A stretch of DNA of 28,226 nucleotides from CAISOG01 sp044375625 (lineage in GTDB: Bacteria > Pseudomonadota > Alphaproteobacteria > CAISOG01). Below the pieces are notes generated by a model that did not search any database, had not been told where the DNA came from, and worked only from the letters and a program-made list of their open reading frames with translations. Position 1 is the stretch's first letter; each line of letters opens with the position of its first letter. Shown in pieces: positions 20,584 through 28,226 of the stretch. Both the position numbers and the translations under genes were made by a program. The DNA lies in assembly GCA_044375625.1 (NCBI GenBank), contig JBILMH010000021.1:1-28226 (forward strand), read 5' to 3'.

Positions 20584-22785
20584 ATGGCAACCACGGACGC
20601 GATCAACACGGGCGCTATTAACATTGACCCCAAAACCAATAAGGTCAGTGTTAAGAATTTGGCGGGCTTTGATAGCCAGGCAGCGGTGGATGCGTTGGTC
20701 AAGGTCAAAAAAATCCCGATTGATCGGATTCAAAGCACCATTGACACCAACACCCAAAAAATAACCGCCTACAACGATCTGCGTGCCAAGTTAAAAAGCC
20801 TGCAGGATAGCGCCAGCCTGTTGTACGGCAAATTGTCTTTTGACAAATCCAACGATATTTTCCAAAGCAAATTGGCCAGCGGATCAACCACCCGAACCAG
20901 CGGCACAGCGCCCAGTTTTGATAGCATGATGGGCATTACCGCCCTCAACAGTGCGGCGGCGGGCAACCACAGCATGTCGGTCATTCAGCGCGCAACCAAC
21001 AACCAAATTGCGGCTACCAACCGCACCAGCAGCACGACCGCGTTGGGCTATACCGGCAGTTTTGCTATCAACGGTGCCGCTATCAGCGTTGCCGCCAACG
21101 ATACCTTGAACTCCATCCGCGATAAGATAAACGGGGTTAACACCGGCACAAATGCCACAGGCGTCACCGCCAGCATTGTCAACATTACCCCTGGGGTGTT
21201 CACCCTAGTCCTAAGCTCTGACAAAACTGGGGTGGCCAACACCATCAAAATGACCGACGGCGATGGCGTGCTGCAAAATCTGGGTCTAGCAACCAGCATC
21301 AACGGCACCATGGTGGCCAAACGCACCCTAAGCCAAGCCCAAGATGCCCAATTTACCCTGGACAATTATAGCACCACCGTTGATGCCTCCCCCGGCAACA
21401 CCACCCTGACGGGGCTTCAGCCGTTGTATTCCCGCACCGTGACAGGCCTAACTCAAACCCTGGGCAGCGCCCTTAGCGGCTTTAGCTTTCCCAGTGGCAC
21501 CGAAAGCCTGACCATCAACAAATACGCCAGCGATGGGGTAACATTGCAGGGCAGCAGCAGCATCAGCGTCAATGCCGACATGACGGTGGGGCAATTTCTG
21601 GACGCCGTTAACAGCACCACCGCCACCACCAACACCCAGGCAACGTTGGAGGGGGGACGGATCAAATTCAGCGCCAAGGATCCCTCCCAAAACAATCAAA
21701 TTGTGCTGCAGGGGCAGGATAACTTGCTGTCCGACGGGCTGAACCTAGGTCAAACGGCGGTAACCAGCAACATCCTTAGCCGATCCAGCAACACCATCAA
21801 TGATTTGCTGCCTGGCTTAACCCTGGATTTAAGATCGGCGGATGCGCAAACCACCATCAATTTTACGGTTGGGCAGGATACCGGATCGATTAAAAGCGCC
21901 ATCATCAATTACGCCACCGCCTATAACGATCTGCGGGAATTTATTAACAAACAAACCTTAACCGATCCGAACACGGGTGGGCGGCTTGCCCCCACCAAAG
22001 ATGCCAATGGCGAAGACATTCCCGGCACTGGCAGTGGCCCGCTGTACAGCGAAATAGGCTTCAGCACCATGCGCAGCAGTATAACGGGGTTAGTTACCAG
22101 CGCCACCGCGGGGGTTTCCAAAGACTTTGCGGTGTTAAGCCAAATTGGATTTTCCCGCATCCAAAATGGTACGGGGGTTGACCCGCTGACGGTTGGCAAA
22201 CTGACCCTGGATAGTGCCAAACTGGATTCCGCCCTGGCCACCAATTTGGACGATATTCGCAAACTGTTCAGCTTTAACCTGACCGCCAGCAACCAATCGT
22301 TCCAGGCGATTAACTTTGACGCCAAAACCATGTCGGGATCGGGCAGCGTTGCGATTAACTACAGCGTCGATGCCAGCGGTAAGGTCACCGCCGATATAGG
22401 CGGCGATACCACCGCCATCCAATTGACCACCAACAACACCTTTAAGGTGGTCAAAGGGGCGGCCAAGGGGTTGGAATTTATTTACAACGGGGTCGCCAAC
22501 ACCAGCGGCAGCTTCACCGCCACCTACACCGCCGGGTTGGCCACCAAAATGAATACCCAGATAAACAAATATCTGGAACAGACAACCGGCACCCTGGATT
22601 CCTCGATCAACACCCTATCCAGCGGCAACACCTCAAGCCAAAAAAGCATTGATAACATGAACCGCGCCCTGGACAGCTTTCGTGAATCGCAATTGCAACG
22701 GTTCCAGGCGTTAGAGGCCGCCCTTGCCCAGGCGCAAAGCACCCGCACCAACATCACCAACGCCTTCTTTAAATCCAGCAATTAG
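20584..22785 (+). CDS. fliD: flagellar filament cap protein FliD
   Basis: Caps the growing filament and helps flagellin subunits fold into place; exported through the flagellar type III apparatus. 733 aa, much longer than the roughly 470 of E. coli, the extra length lying in the variable middle. N-terminal FliD_N: GFDSQAAVDALVKVKKIPID and STIDTNTQKITAYNDLRAKL (about 28-70). C-terminal FliD_C ends in a coiled coil: SSINTLSSGNTSSQKSIDNM and RALDSFRESQLQRFQALEAA (about 675-722). The middle is Ser/Thr/Asn-rich and almost free of Cys and Trp, like exported flagellar proteins. GGGA lies just before the ATG. It stands alone between infC and folC, not in a flagellar cluster. Confidence 0.93.
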   Translation: MATTDAINTGAINIDPKTNKVSVKNLAGFDSQAAVDALVKVKKIPIDRIQSTIDTNTQKITAYNDLRAKLKSLQDSASLLYGKLSFDKSNDIFQSKLASGSTTRTSGTAPSFDSMMGITALNSAAAGNHSMSVIQRATNNQIAATNRTSSTTALGYTGSFAINGAAISVAANDTLNSIRDKINGVNTGTNATGVTASIVNITPGVFTLVLSSDKTGVANTIKMTDGDGVLQNLGLATSINGTMVAKRTLSQAQDAQFTLDNYSTTVDASPGNTTLTGLQPLYSRTVTGLTQTLGSALSGFSFPSGTESLTINKYASDGVTLQGSSSISVNADMTVGQFLDAVNSTTATTNTQATLEGGRIKFSAKDPSQNNQIVLQGQDNLLSDGLNLGQTAVTSNILSRSSNTINDLLPGLTLDLRSADAQTTINFTVGQDTGSIKSAIINYATAYNDLREFINKQTLTDPNTGGRLAPTKDANGEDIPGTGSGPLYSEIGFSTMRSSITGLVTSATAGVSKDFAVLSQIGFSRIQNGTGVDPLTVGKLTLDSAKLDSALATNLDDIRKLFSFNLTASNQSFQAINFDAKTMSGSGSVAINYSVDASGKVTADIGGDTTAIQLTTNNTFKVVKGAAKGLEFIYNGVANTSGSFTATYTAGLATKMNTQINKYLEQTTGTLDSSINTLSSGNTSSQKSIDNMNRALDSFRESQLQRFQALEAALAQAQSTRTNITNAFFKSSN

Positions 22786-22831
22786 AAGACGGTAGCCACC
22801 TAAGTGTTTCGTTCCTGATTGTGGTGGTGGG

Positions 22832-24199
22832 TTAGCCATGATCCTTCAGCACATGGCCCGCCAGATACAGCGATCCCGCGACGACCACGGTTGCAGGCTC
22901 TATCTCAGTCTCTGAAGCGGTTCCCATCCCCACGGCCAACAACTGAACAGCCTGGGGCAAATCCTCAGCTTGCTGCATTCTTCCCTTAAACCCCAACTGA
23001 CTGGCCAGCTCCAACAATTGCGCGGGCGGGAACTGCTGTTCCTCAAACCCTGGCATCGGAATGGCGATCAGGGCGTCAACGTGGGGCAACAACAGTTTCA
23101 GCAGCGCGGTGGGGTCTTTGCGCGCCAACACCCCCATCACCAGATATAGGGGATGGCGCCATTGTTGCAATTGCACCGCCAGCGCCGCCGCCCCATGCGG
23201 GTTGTGCGCCCCATCCAAATACAACCGCCACCCTGATGGCAGCGCGCGCACCGCCACCCCATGATGCAGAGGTTGCAGGCGGGCTGGCCAGCGTACCTGG
23301 GTTAAGCCCTCGGCCATGGCATGGGGGGATAGCGGCAGATCCCTTAACAGCTGCACCGCGGTCAGTGCCGCCCCCGCATTTTGTGCCTGATGCATGCCCA
23401 CCAGTGCTGGCGCGGGCAATTGCTGCCAGCCTCCCGCCACACCCTGGTAGCGTAAGCCGCCCACATCCATACCCCCTGCCGCCGCCGTGGCAGGTTGCAA
23501 TTGCGCCTTCCAATCCCGCCCCTGCATCGATACTGGCACTTGTAGGGCTTCTGCCCGTGCCAGAATCACCGCCGCCGCGGCCTCAGCTTGCGCCGCCAGC
23601 ACCAGTGGCACCCCAGGCTTCAGGATGCCCGCCTTCTCCCCCGCTATCGCCGCCAGGCTGTCGCCCAAATATTCCTGATGATCCCTATCAACGGGGGTAA
23701 TGACGGTCACGGCTGGTTTGGCCACCACATTGGTGGCGTCAAACCGCCCACCCAGCCCTGTTTCCAACACCACCGCATCATGGGGGGTCTCGGCAAAGGC
23801 CAACAGGGCGGCGGCGGTCGTCACCTCAAAAAAAGTAATGGGATCATCGCCATTAACCGCGATAATTCGTTGCAGCAAGCCCGCCAAAGCCTCCTCAGCA
23901 ATATCAACGCCGTTCAGAGTAATCCGCTCATGAAACCGCACCAGGTGGGGTGAGGTGTAGCGGTGCACGCGATAGCCCCCCGCCCGCAGCAGGGAACTGA
24001 TCATGGCCACGGTTGACCCCTTACCGTTGGTGCCCGCCACATGCACCACATTGCGCAAGTGGTTTTGCGGGTTGCCCAATTTGGCCAACAACCGCTCCAT
24101 CCGCCCTAGGGATAGGTCAATCAGCTTAGGGAACAACCGATGCAGATCGGCCAACAGCGTGTCGCTGGCGGGGGGGCGGCTATCCATGGGTTCAGACAA
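22832..24199 (-). CDS. folC: folylpolyglutamate / dihydrofolate synthase
   Basis: Adds glutamate to dihydropteroate (making dihydrofolate) and to folates. 455 aa from the TTG at 24199, chosen because TAGGG lies eight bases upstream. The ATG at 24187 is a close alternative, and the frame is open to 24265 inside ilvN. Mur-ligase-type motifs: VVHVAGTNGKGST P-loop (about 51-63), TSPHLVRFHERI, TFFEVTTAAALLAFAE, ETGLGGRFDATN, DHQEYLGDSLAAIAGEKAGI and YLDGAHNPHGA. It follows the ilvN stop by 10 bp, so ilvN-folC is an operon. The folate and branched-chain pathways have no obvious link beyond this. Confidence 0.95.
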   Translation of the reverse strand: MSEPMDSRPPASDTLLADLHRLFPKLIDLSLGRMERLLAKLGNPQNHLRNVVHVAGTNGKGSTVAMISSLLRAGGYRVHRYTSPHLVRFHERITLNGVDIAEEALAGLLQRIIAVNGDDPITFFEVTTAAALLAFAETPHDAVVLETGLGGRFDATNVVAKPAVTVITPVDRDHQEYLGDSLAAIAGEKAGILKPGVPLVLAAQAEAAAAVILARAEALQVPVSMQGRDWKAQLQPATAAAGGMDVGGLRYQGVAGGWQQLPAPALVGMHQAQNAGAALTAVQLLRDLPLSPHAMAEGLTQVRWPARLQPLHHGVAVRALPSGWRLYLDGAHNPHGAAALAVQLQQWRHPLYLVMGVLARKDPTALLKLLLPHVDALIAIPMPGFEEQQFPPAQLLELASQLGFKGRMQQAEDLPQAVQLLAVGMGTASETEIEPATVVVAGSLYLAGHVLKDHG

Positions 24200-24209
24200 G
24201 GCGGGCACC

Positions 24210-24725
24210 CTAAATCGGCTGCAAACCGCGGGCGATGGCGGCCACACCCGTCCGCGATACCTCACTAAGGCCTAGGGGGCGCATCAAATCCAAAAAGGCA
24301 TTCAGCTTATCGGGTGCCCCCGTCATTTCGAACACAAAGGATTCGGTGGTGCTGTCAACCAAACGCGCCCGAAACAAATCGGCAATCCGCAAAGCCTCCA
24401 CCCGCTTATCCCCCACGCCCAACACCTTAACCAGCGCCAATTCCCGTTCCACATGCCGCCCCAAATCCTCAAGATCCAGAACCATATGCACAGGAATCAG
24501 GCGACCCAGCTGCGCCTTAACCTGCGCCAAAATGGCCAGCGTGCCACGGGTCACGATATTGATGCGCGACAGATTGTCGGCCTCGCTGACCTGTGCCACG
24601 TTTAGGCTTTCGATGTTAAAGCCACGGGCGGAGAACAGCCCGACCACCCGCGCCAACACCCCCGGTTCATTGTCCACCAACACCGAAAACACCCGGCGAA
24701 ATTCTTCCCCTTGACGAGTCAACAT
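24210..24725 (-). CDS. ilvN: acetolactate synthase, small (regulatory) subunit
   Basis: Activates the large subunit and carries valine feedback inhibition. 171 aa, the length of the IlvH/IlvN class. N-terminal ACT domain RRVFSVLVDNEPGVLARVVG then LFSARGFNIESLNVAQVSEA (about 10-50), DNLSRINIVTRG, then the C-terminal domain (about 85-165) with ERELALVKV, EALRIADLFRARLVDST and FVFEMTGAPDKLNAFLDLMR. GAGGGG precedes the ATG at 24725. The catalytic gene ilvB, normally directly upstream, is at 885-2660 in this window; here the partner is folC. Confidence 0.95.
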   Translation of the reverse strand: MLTRQGEEFRRVFSVLVDNEPGVLARVVGLFSARGFNIESLNVAQVSEADNLSRINIVTRGTLAILAQVKAQLGRLIPVHMVLDLEDLGRHVERELALVKVLGVGDKRVEALRIADLFRARLVDSTTESFVFEMTGAPDKLNAFLDLMRPLGLSEVSRTGVAAIARGLQPI

Positions 24726-24769
24726 GATCCCCTCTTTCTCCCTAAGAAGTACCGCAAAGCGGGTCTTTG

Positions 24770-24798
24770 TCTATAGGGTAATCAGCATAAACAACCAA
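24770..24798 (-). promoter_or_regulatory. possible ilvN-folC promoter
   Basis: On the minus strand TTGGTT (24798-24793), 17-bp spacer, TATAGA (24775-24770), giving a leader of about 38 bases before the ilvN ATG. A short CCGC-TTT-GCGG hairpin lies in that leader. No branched-chain leader peptide is seen. Confidence 0.4.
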
Positions 24799-24908
24799 CT
24801 TGCGGATACCAAGGTTTTTTGCCGCGAATCATTTTGTTTTGGCGCGACTTTGGGCTAACTTAACGGCAATCTGTCTTTTTCCCTCTGCTTCCCCGTCTGA
24901 TTGTTCCT

Positions 24909-26321
24909 ATGATTATCCCTCTGGAATCCGCCTTGCCACCATCATCTGCCCCCACCAAATCCAACAAAATTGCCATTATCGGCGCGGGCATCACCGGGCT
25001 TTCCCTGGCCTGGCTGTTGCGGGATCGCTATGACGTTACGCTGTTTGAGGCCGCCCACTATGCGGGGGGGCATGCCAACACGGTTGATCTGCCCCTGCTA
25101 TCCTCGGCGCAAGCCGTTGGCCAAGCGCCATCAACCTTGCCCGTCGATACCGGCTTTATCGTTTACAACCAACGCACCTATCCCAATCTGACTGCTCTGT
25201 TCAACCAATTGCAGGTACCCACCCAGGCCAGCGATATGTCCTTTGCAGTATCGTTGCGGGACAACATCAATCCCCGCCGCAACCTGGAATACAGCAGTCA
25301 CCCGCGGGCGCTGTTGGGGCAATGGCGCAATTGGTGCCAGCCGGGCTATGCGGGCATGTTGCGCGATTTGTTGCGCCTGTATCGCCTGGCGCCCCAGGAT
25401 GCCACCGACCCCCGCTTTGCTGAAATGACGTTGGGGCAGTATGTAGCGGCGCGCGGCTTTGGCCAACGGTTGTTGACCGACCATCTGATCCCGATGACGG
25501 CCGCCATCTGGTCAATGCCAGCGGCCAGCACCCTGGATTTCCCCCTGCCCAGCTTTATGCGCTTTTGCCTGAACCACGGCCTGCTGCAACTGCGGGATCG
25601 GCCAGCCTGGCGGACGGTAACGGGGGGCAGCCGCGTTTATGTGCAGCGGCTGTTGGCGGATTGCCCCCGCCTGAATCTTCGCCTGAATCAACCGGTGCAG
25701 CGGGTGATGCGGCTGGAGCAGGGGGTACAAATCATGACCGAATCGGGCCCAGAATTGTTTGATCAGGTGGTGTTTGCCGTGCATGGCGCACAAATCTTGC
25801 CGCTGCTAACCAATCCCAGCGGGCGGGAGCAGGCGGTGTTGTCAGCCTTTCGTACCCAGGCCAATCAGGCCATTTTGCACCATGATCCGCGATTGATGCC
25901 CCGTCGCCGCCTGGCCTGGGCAGCCTGGAACGTGCTGGCACCCTATAGGATCGATGCCGCCGCGCTTAAGGTGCCGACTCAGGGCGACAGCCCCGCCGAG
26001 GGTGTTTGCGTCACCTATTGGATGAACCGTCTGCAAAATCTGGCTACCCCCGCCGGCATGGCGCCCGTGTTGCTGACCCTGAACCCGATTGTGCCGCCAA
26101 GGGCAGAATTGGTGCGGGGGCAATGGTGCTATCACCACCCGATTATGGATCAGGCGGCCATCGCGGCGCAGGTGATGTTGCCCAGTATTCAGGGGGTGGA
26201 TCGCTTGTGGTTTGGGGGGGCATGGGCGGGCTATGGCTTTCATGAGGATGGGTTGAACGCCGCCCTGGCCATCGCCAACCAATTGGGGGTGACCGCGCCT
26301 TGGCAGGCTGAGAACCGTTGA
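24909..26321 (+). CDS. FAD-dependent amine-oxidase-like oxidoreductase (fatty-acid modification operon)
   Basis: 470 aa. Dinucleotide-binding fold at the N-terminus: KIAIIGAGITGLSLAW (GxGxxG at 25-30), then YDVTLFEAAHYAGGHANTVD, which is the flavin-amine-oxidase type. Further on are FIVYNQRTYPNLTALF, NLEYSSHP, IPMTAAIWSMP, the TVTGGSRVYVQRL FAD segment and a C-terminal WFGGAWAGYGFHEDGLNAAL. This subgroup is known for being next to DUF1365 and a cyclopropane-fatty-acid-synthase-like methyltransferase, exactly as here. The substrate is probably an unsaturated or methylated acyl chain of membrane lipid (inference). The stop overlaps the next start by one base (TGATG). The start has no strong ribosome binding site. 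Confidence 0.88.
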   Translation: MIIPLESALPPSSAPTKSNKIAIIGAGITGLSLAWLLRDRYDVTLFEAAHYAGGHANTVDLPLLSSAQAVGQAPSTLPVDTGFIVYNQRTYPNLTALFNQLQVPTQASDMSFAVSLRDNINPRRNLEYSSHPRALLGQWRNWCQPGYAGMLRDLLRLYRLAPQDATDPRFAEMTLGQYVAARGFGQRLLTDHLIPMTAAIWSMPAASTLDFPLPSFMRFCLNHGLLQLRDRPAWRTVTGGSRVYVQRLLADCPRLNLRLNQPVQRVMRLEQGVQIMTESGPELFDQVVFAVHGAQILPLLTNPSGREQAVLSAFRTQANQAILHHDPRLMPRRRLAWAAWNVLAPYRIDAAALKVPTQGDSPAEGVCVTYWMNRLQNLATPAGMAPVLLTLNPIVPPRAELVRGQWCYHHPIMDQAAIAAQVMLPSIQGVDRLWFGGAWAGYGFHEDGLNAALAIANQLGVTAPWQAENR

Positions 26322-27259
26322 TGGCCAACCCCGCCCCCGCCCCCACCAATACCATCGCCAGCGATATAGCCGTGCAGCAGCCCTGGTGGAGCCAACCAAG
26401 CCTGTTAAGCGGGTGGGTCATGCATCAACGCCATCATCCCTTTCGCCACCGCCTGCGCTATCCGCTGTTTTACCTGTTGCACGATTTGGATCAATTGGCG
26501 GCCAAGCCCTATCGCCTGAGATGGCTAAAGCAACAGGCCTTCGCCCCCTTTGGCTTCTACCCCAGCGATCATGGTTCCACCACCGACCGTCACGATTGCG
26601 CCAGCCTGGCCGCCTGGGTGCGGCAAATAGCGGTTGAGCAGCAGATTGCCACCCCGATTGCCCGCGTTACCCTGTTGGCCTTCCCGCGCGTGTTGGGCTA
26701 TGTGTTCAACCCGCTGTCGCTGTATTTTCTGCAGGATGCGGATGGACGGCTGATTGCCTTGCTGTATGAGGTTCGCAACACCTTTGGCCAAATGCATCAC
26801 TATCTGGCCGCGATCGACCCACAGAGCTCCGCTGATTCAGGCGGCACCGCCCGCCACCGCAGCAACAAGCTGTTTTACGTATCGCCCTTTATTCAGATGG
26901 ATGCCCGCTATGAATTTCGTGTGCGATGGCAAGCCGACCAATTCTCTCTATTGATTCAGGAATATCAGGGGCATGAGGCGTCATCCGACGCCGCTTCTCC
27001 TACTTCCGCTTCCCCTGCCGCCCTCACCACCGACCACCCGCGCCACCTGCTAACCGCGCTGCTAAAGCTGCAACAGCCACAACCCCTGACCAACCGCTGC
27101 TTGCGCCGCGCCTTTTTCCGCTGGCCGCTGCTGACCCTGCAAGTTTGGCTAGCCATTCACTGGCATGGTCTGTTATTATGGTTGCGTGGGGCGGGCTTTA
27201 AGCGCCGACCGCCCCATCAGGAAGGCCGTGTTGACCGTTGTGTCACCGCCATAGATTAA
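26321..27259 (+). CDS. DUF1365 family protein
   Basis: 312 aa. Conserved blocks: GWVMHQRHHPFRHRLRYPLF (about 31-50), VTLLAFPRVLGYVFNPLSLY (about 116-135), LLYEVRNTFGQMHHYL (about 147-162), KLFYVSPFIQMDARYEFRV (about 183-201) and a hydrophobic region (LTLQVWLAIHWHGLLLWLRG, about 268-287). These are the DUF1365 signatures; the biochemical role is not established. It always travels with the oxidoreductase and the methyltransferase, which suggests a shared step in modifying phospholipid acyl chains. Start overlaps the upstream stop (TGATG). A Ser/Thr/Ala-rich insert (about 213-235) is unusual. The methyltransferase follows after 50 bp. Confidence 0.9.
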   Translation: MANPAPAPTNTIASDIAVQQPWWSQPSLLSGWVMHQRHHPFRHRLRYPLFYLLHDLDQLAAKPYRLRWLKQQAFAPFGFYPSDHGSTTDRHDCASLAAWVRQIAVEQQIATPIARVTLLAFPRVLGYVFNPLSLYFLQDADGRLIALLYEVRNTFGQMHHYLAAIDPQSSADSGGTARHRSNKLFYVSPFIQMDARYEFRVRWQADQFSLLIQEYQGHEASSDAASPTSASPAALTTDHPRHLLTALLKLQQPQPLTNRCLRRAFFRWPLLTLQVWLAIHWHGLLLWLRGAGFKRRPPHQEGRVDRCVTAID

Positions 27260-27309
27260 TCGTTGCGCCCCCTAACAATCCCTTATCAACAACCAACCTT
27301 GCCATCACA

Positions 27310-28226
27310 ATGACCATGAACCATCTGCCCCCTGATCAGCTTGCCAGCCAAAACCAACCCGATCTTGCCAGCCTTGGCGATCATGGCGCCCTGGTCAATT
27401 TTCAGCATACCCCCGCCCGCCAACAGAAAATTGCCAACGATAACCGTCGGTTGCGCTCAACCGGCTATCGCCCCGCCAATTGGTGGCAACGGCGCCTGCT
27501 GGCCGCGCTGACCCCCCTGGCCGCGGGTCAATTGCGGTTAATCTTTCCGCATGGGGAATCCGCCCTGTTAATCGGCACCTCCAGCCATCAGCAGGATTCG
27601 CACCAAAGCGCTGATTCCCTATCGGCGCAGCTGCAATTCCACAATTGGCGGCCGATTCGCCGCCTGATGTTGGAGGGGGCAGTCGGCTTTTTGGAATCTT
27701 ACGGCGATGGCGATTGGTCATCGCCCGACATCACCGCCCTGTTGCGCTTGGCCTCTGAAAACCGCCAGGCTTGGTCGCAGGCGTTGCAGGGCAAATGGTG
27801 GGTGCGCCAGATTAACCGCCTGCACCACGGCTTGCGCCGCAACAGCCGCAGCGGTAGTCGGCGCAACATTGCCGCCCATTATGATTTGGGCAATGATTTC
27901 TATCGGTTGTGGCTGGACGACACCATGACCTACTCCGCCGCCCTGTTTGAACAGCCGGATCAATCGCTGGCTGAGGCGCAGCGGGCAAAATACCGTGCCT
28001 TGGCGCGCGCGTTGCAGCTGCAACCAGGTCAACAAGTGTTGGAGGTTGGCTGTGGCTGGGGCGGCTTTGCCGAGTTGGCGGCGCAGGAATTTGGCGTTAC
28101 CGTCACCGCCCTGACCATCAGCCAGGCGCAGTATCAGGCGGCGGTGCAGCGGGTTGCGGAGGCAGGGTTGCAGGATCGCATCACCGTGCGGCTGTGCGAT
28201 TACCGCGATGTTGTTGGCCAATATGA
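27310..28226 (+). CDS. cyclopropane-fatty-acyl-phospholipid synthase-like methyltransferase (cut by window edge)
   Basis: AdoMet-dependent methyltransferase acting on unsaturated acyl chains of membrane phospholipid. 305 codons are present from the ATG at 27310 (27316 is possible). The N-terminal lipid-binding part (about 60-185: QLRLIFPHGE, FLESYGDGDW) leads to the catalytic domain: NIAAHYDLGNDFYRLWLDDT then MTYSAALFE (about 195-223) and the SAM motif VLEVGCGWGGFAELAAQEFG. Where E. coli Cfa has Cys139 (YSCAY) this reads YSAAL. This may mark the operon-associated subgroup rather than classical CFA synthase. The reaction may therefore be methylation leading to branched or furan fatty acids instead of cyclopropane formation (inference). 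Confidence 0.9.
   Translation, partial: MTMNHLPPDQLASQNQPDLASLGDHGALVNFQHTPARQQKIANDNRRLRSTGYRPANWWQRRLLAALTPLAAGQLRLIFPHGESALLIGTSSHQQDSHQSADSLSAQLQFHNWRPIRRLMLEGAVGFLESYGDGDWSSPDITALLRLASENRQAWSQALQGKWWVRQINRLHHGLRRNSRSGSRRNIAAHYDLGNDFYRLWLDDTMTYSAALFEQPDQSLAEAQRAKYRALARALQLQPGQQVLEVGCGWGGFAELAAQEFGVTVTALTISQAQYQAAVQRVAEAGLQDRITVRLCDYRDVVGQY

Overview
The window is ordinary chromosomal DNA of a moderately GC-rich alphaproteobacterium, probably Rhodospirillales-like. The basis for that placement is family resemblance of the proteins: the IlvB ThDP region, the CPFS-type glutathione S-transferase, acetoacetyl-CoA reductase, BamE, MlaA and a phage-type DUF6362 protein. It is not a marker-gene assignment. 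A filament-cap gene (fliD) implies a flagellated cell. The only clearly accessory part is a small phage-derived regulatory island at about 6.0-7.9 kb.

Layout. 1-5050 (minus strand): a K+-channel-like gene, panB, panC, an acetolactate synthase large subunit (ilvB), and the start of a malic enzyme that runs off the left edge. The ilvB-panB-panC grouping makes metabolic sense, because 2-ketoisovalerate from the valine pathway is the PanB substrate. The ALS regulatory subunit (ilvN) lies about 21.5 kb away, next to folC. 5289-5957: an orphan gene with an inverted repeat in front of it. 6024-7864: a lambda-like divergent switch. It has a Cro-like gene and a DUF6362 gene leftward, a CI/LexA-like S24 repressor rightward, two operator-like sites between them, and a perfect 96-bp tandem duplication over the start of the DUF6362 gene.

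7953-11624: phaB-like reductase, GST, a CDF metal exporter, pdxH and the outer-membrane assembly lipoprotein bamE. 11679-11827: a 149-bp element that is one long imperfect palindrome (MITE-like) between convergent genes. 11833-14177 (minus strand): mlaA-mlaC-MAPEG, envelope lipid functions. 14496-17172: tilS-trmJ (tRNA modification, overlapping genes) and a GNAT-like gene. 17231-17561: a cluster of dispersed-type palindromic repeats.

17640-20365: a possible 37-codon leader ORF, thrS and infC. The infC stop region is present three times in tandem. 20584-22785: fliD. 22832-24725 (minus strand): ilvN-folC. 24909-28226: an operon of FAD oxidoreductase, DUF1365 protein and CFA-synthase-like methyltransferase (cut by the right edge), a known association in membrane fatty-acid modification.

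No rRNA, tRNA, CRISPR array or complete insertion sequence was recognised. No clearly new multi-gene system stands out. The best leads are the phage-type switch with its duplicated start region, the triplicated infC tail, the MITE-like palindrome, the possible thrS leader peptide, and several starts spaced as leaderless mRNAs would be. All family assignments were made by reading motifs, without database searches.
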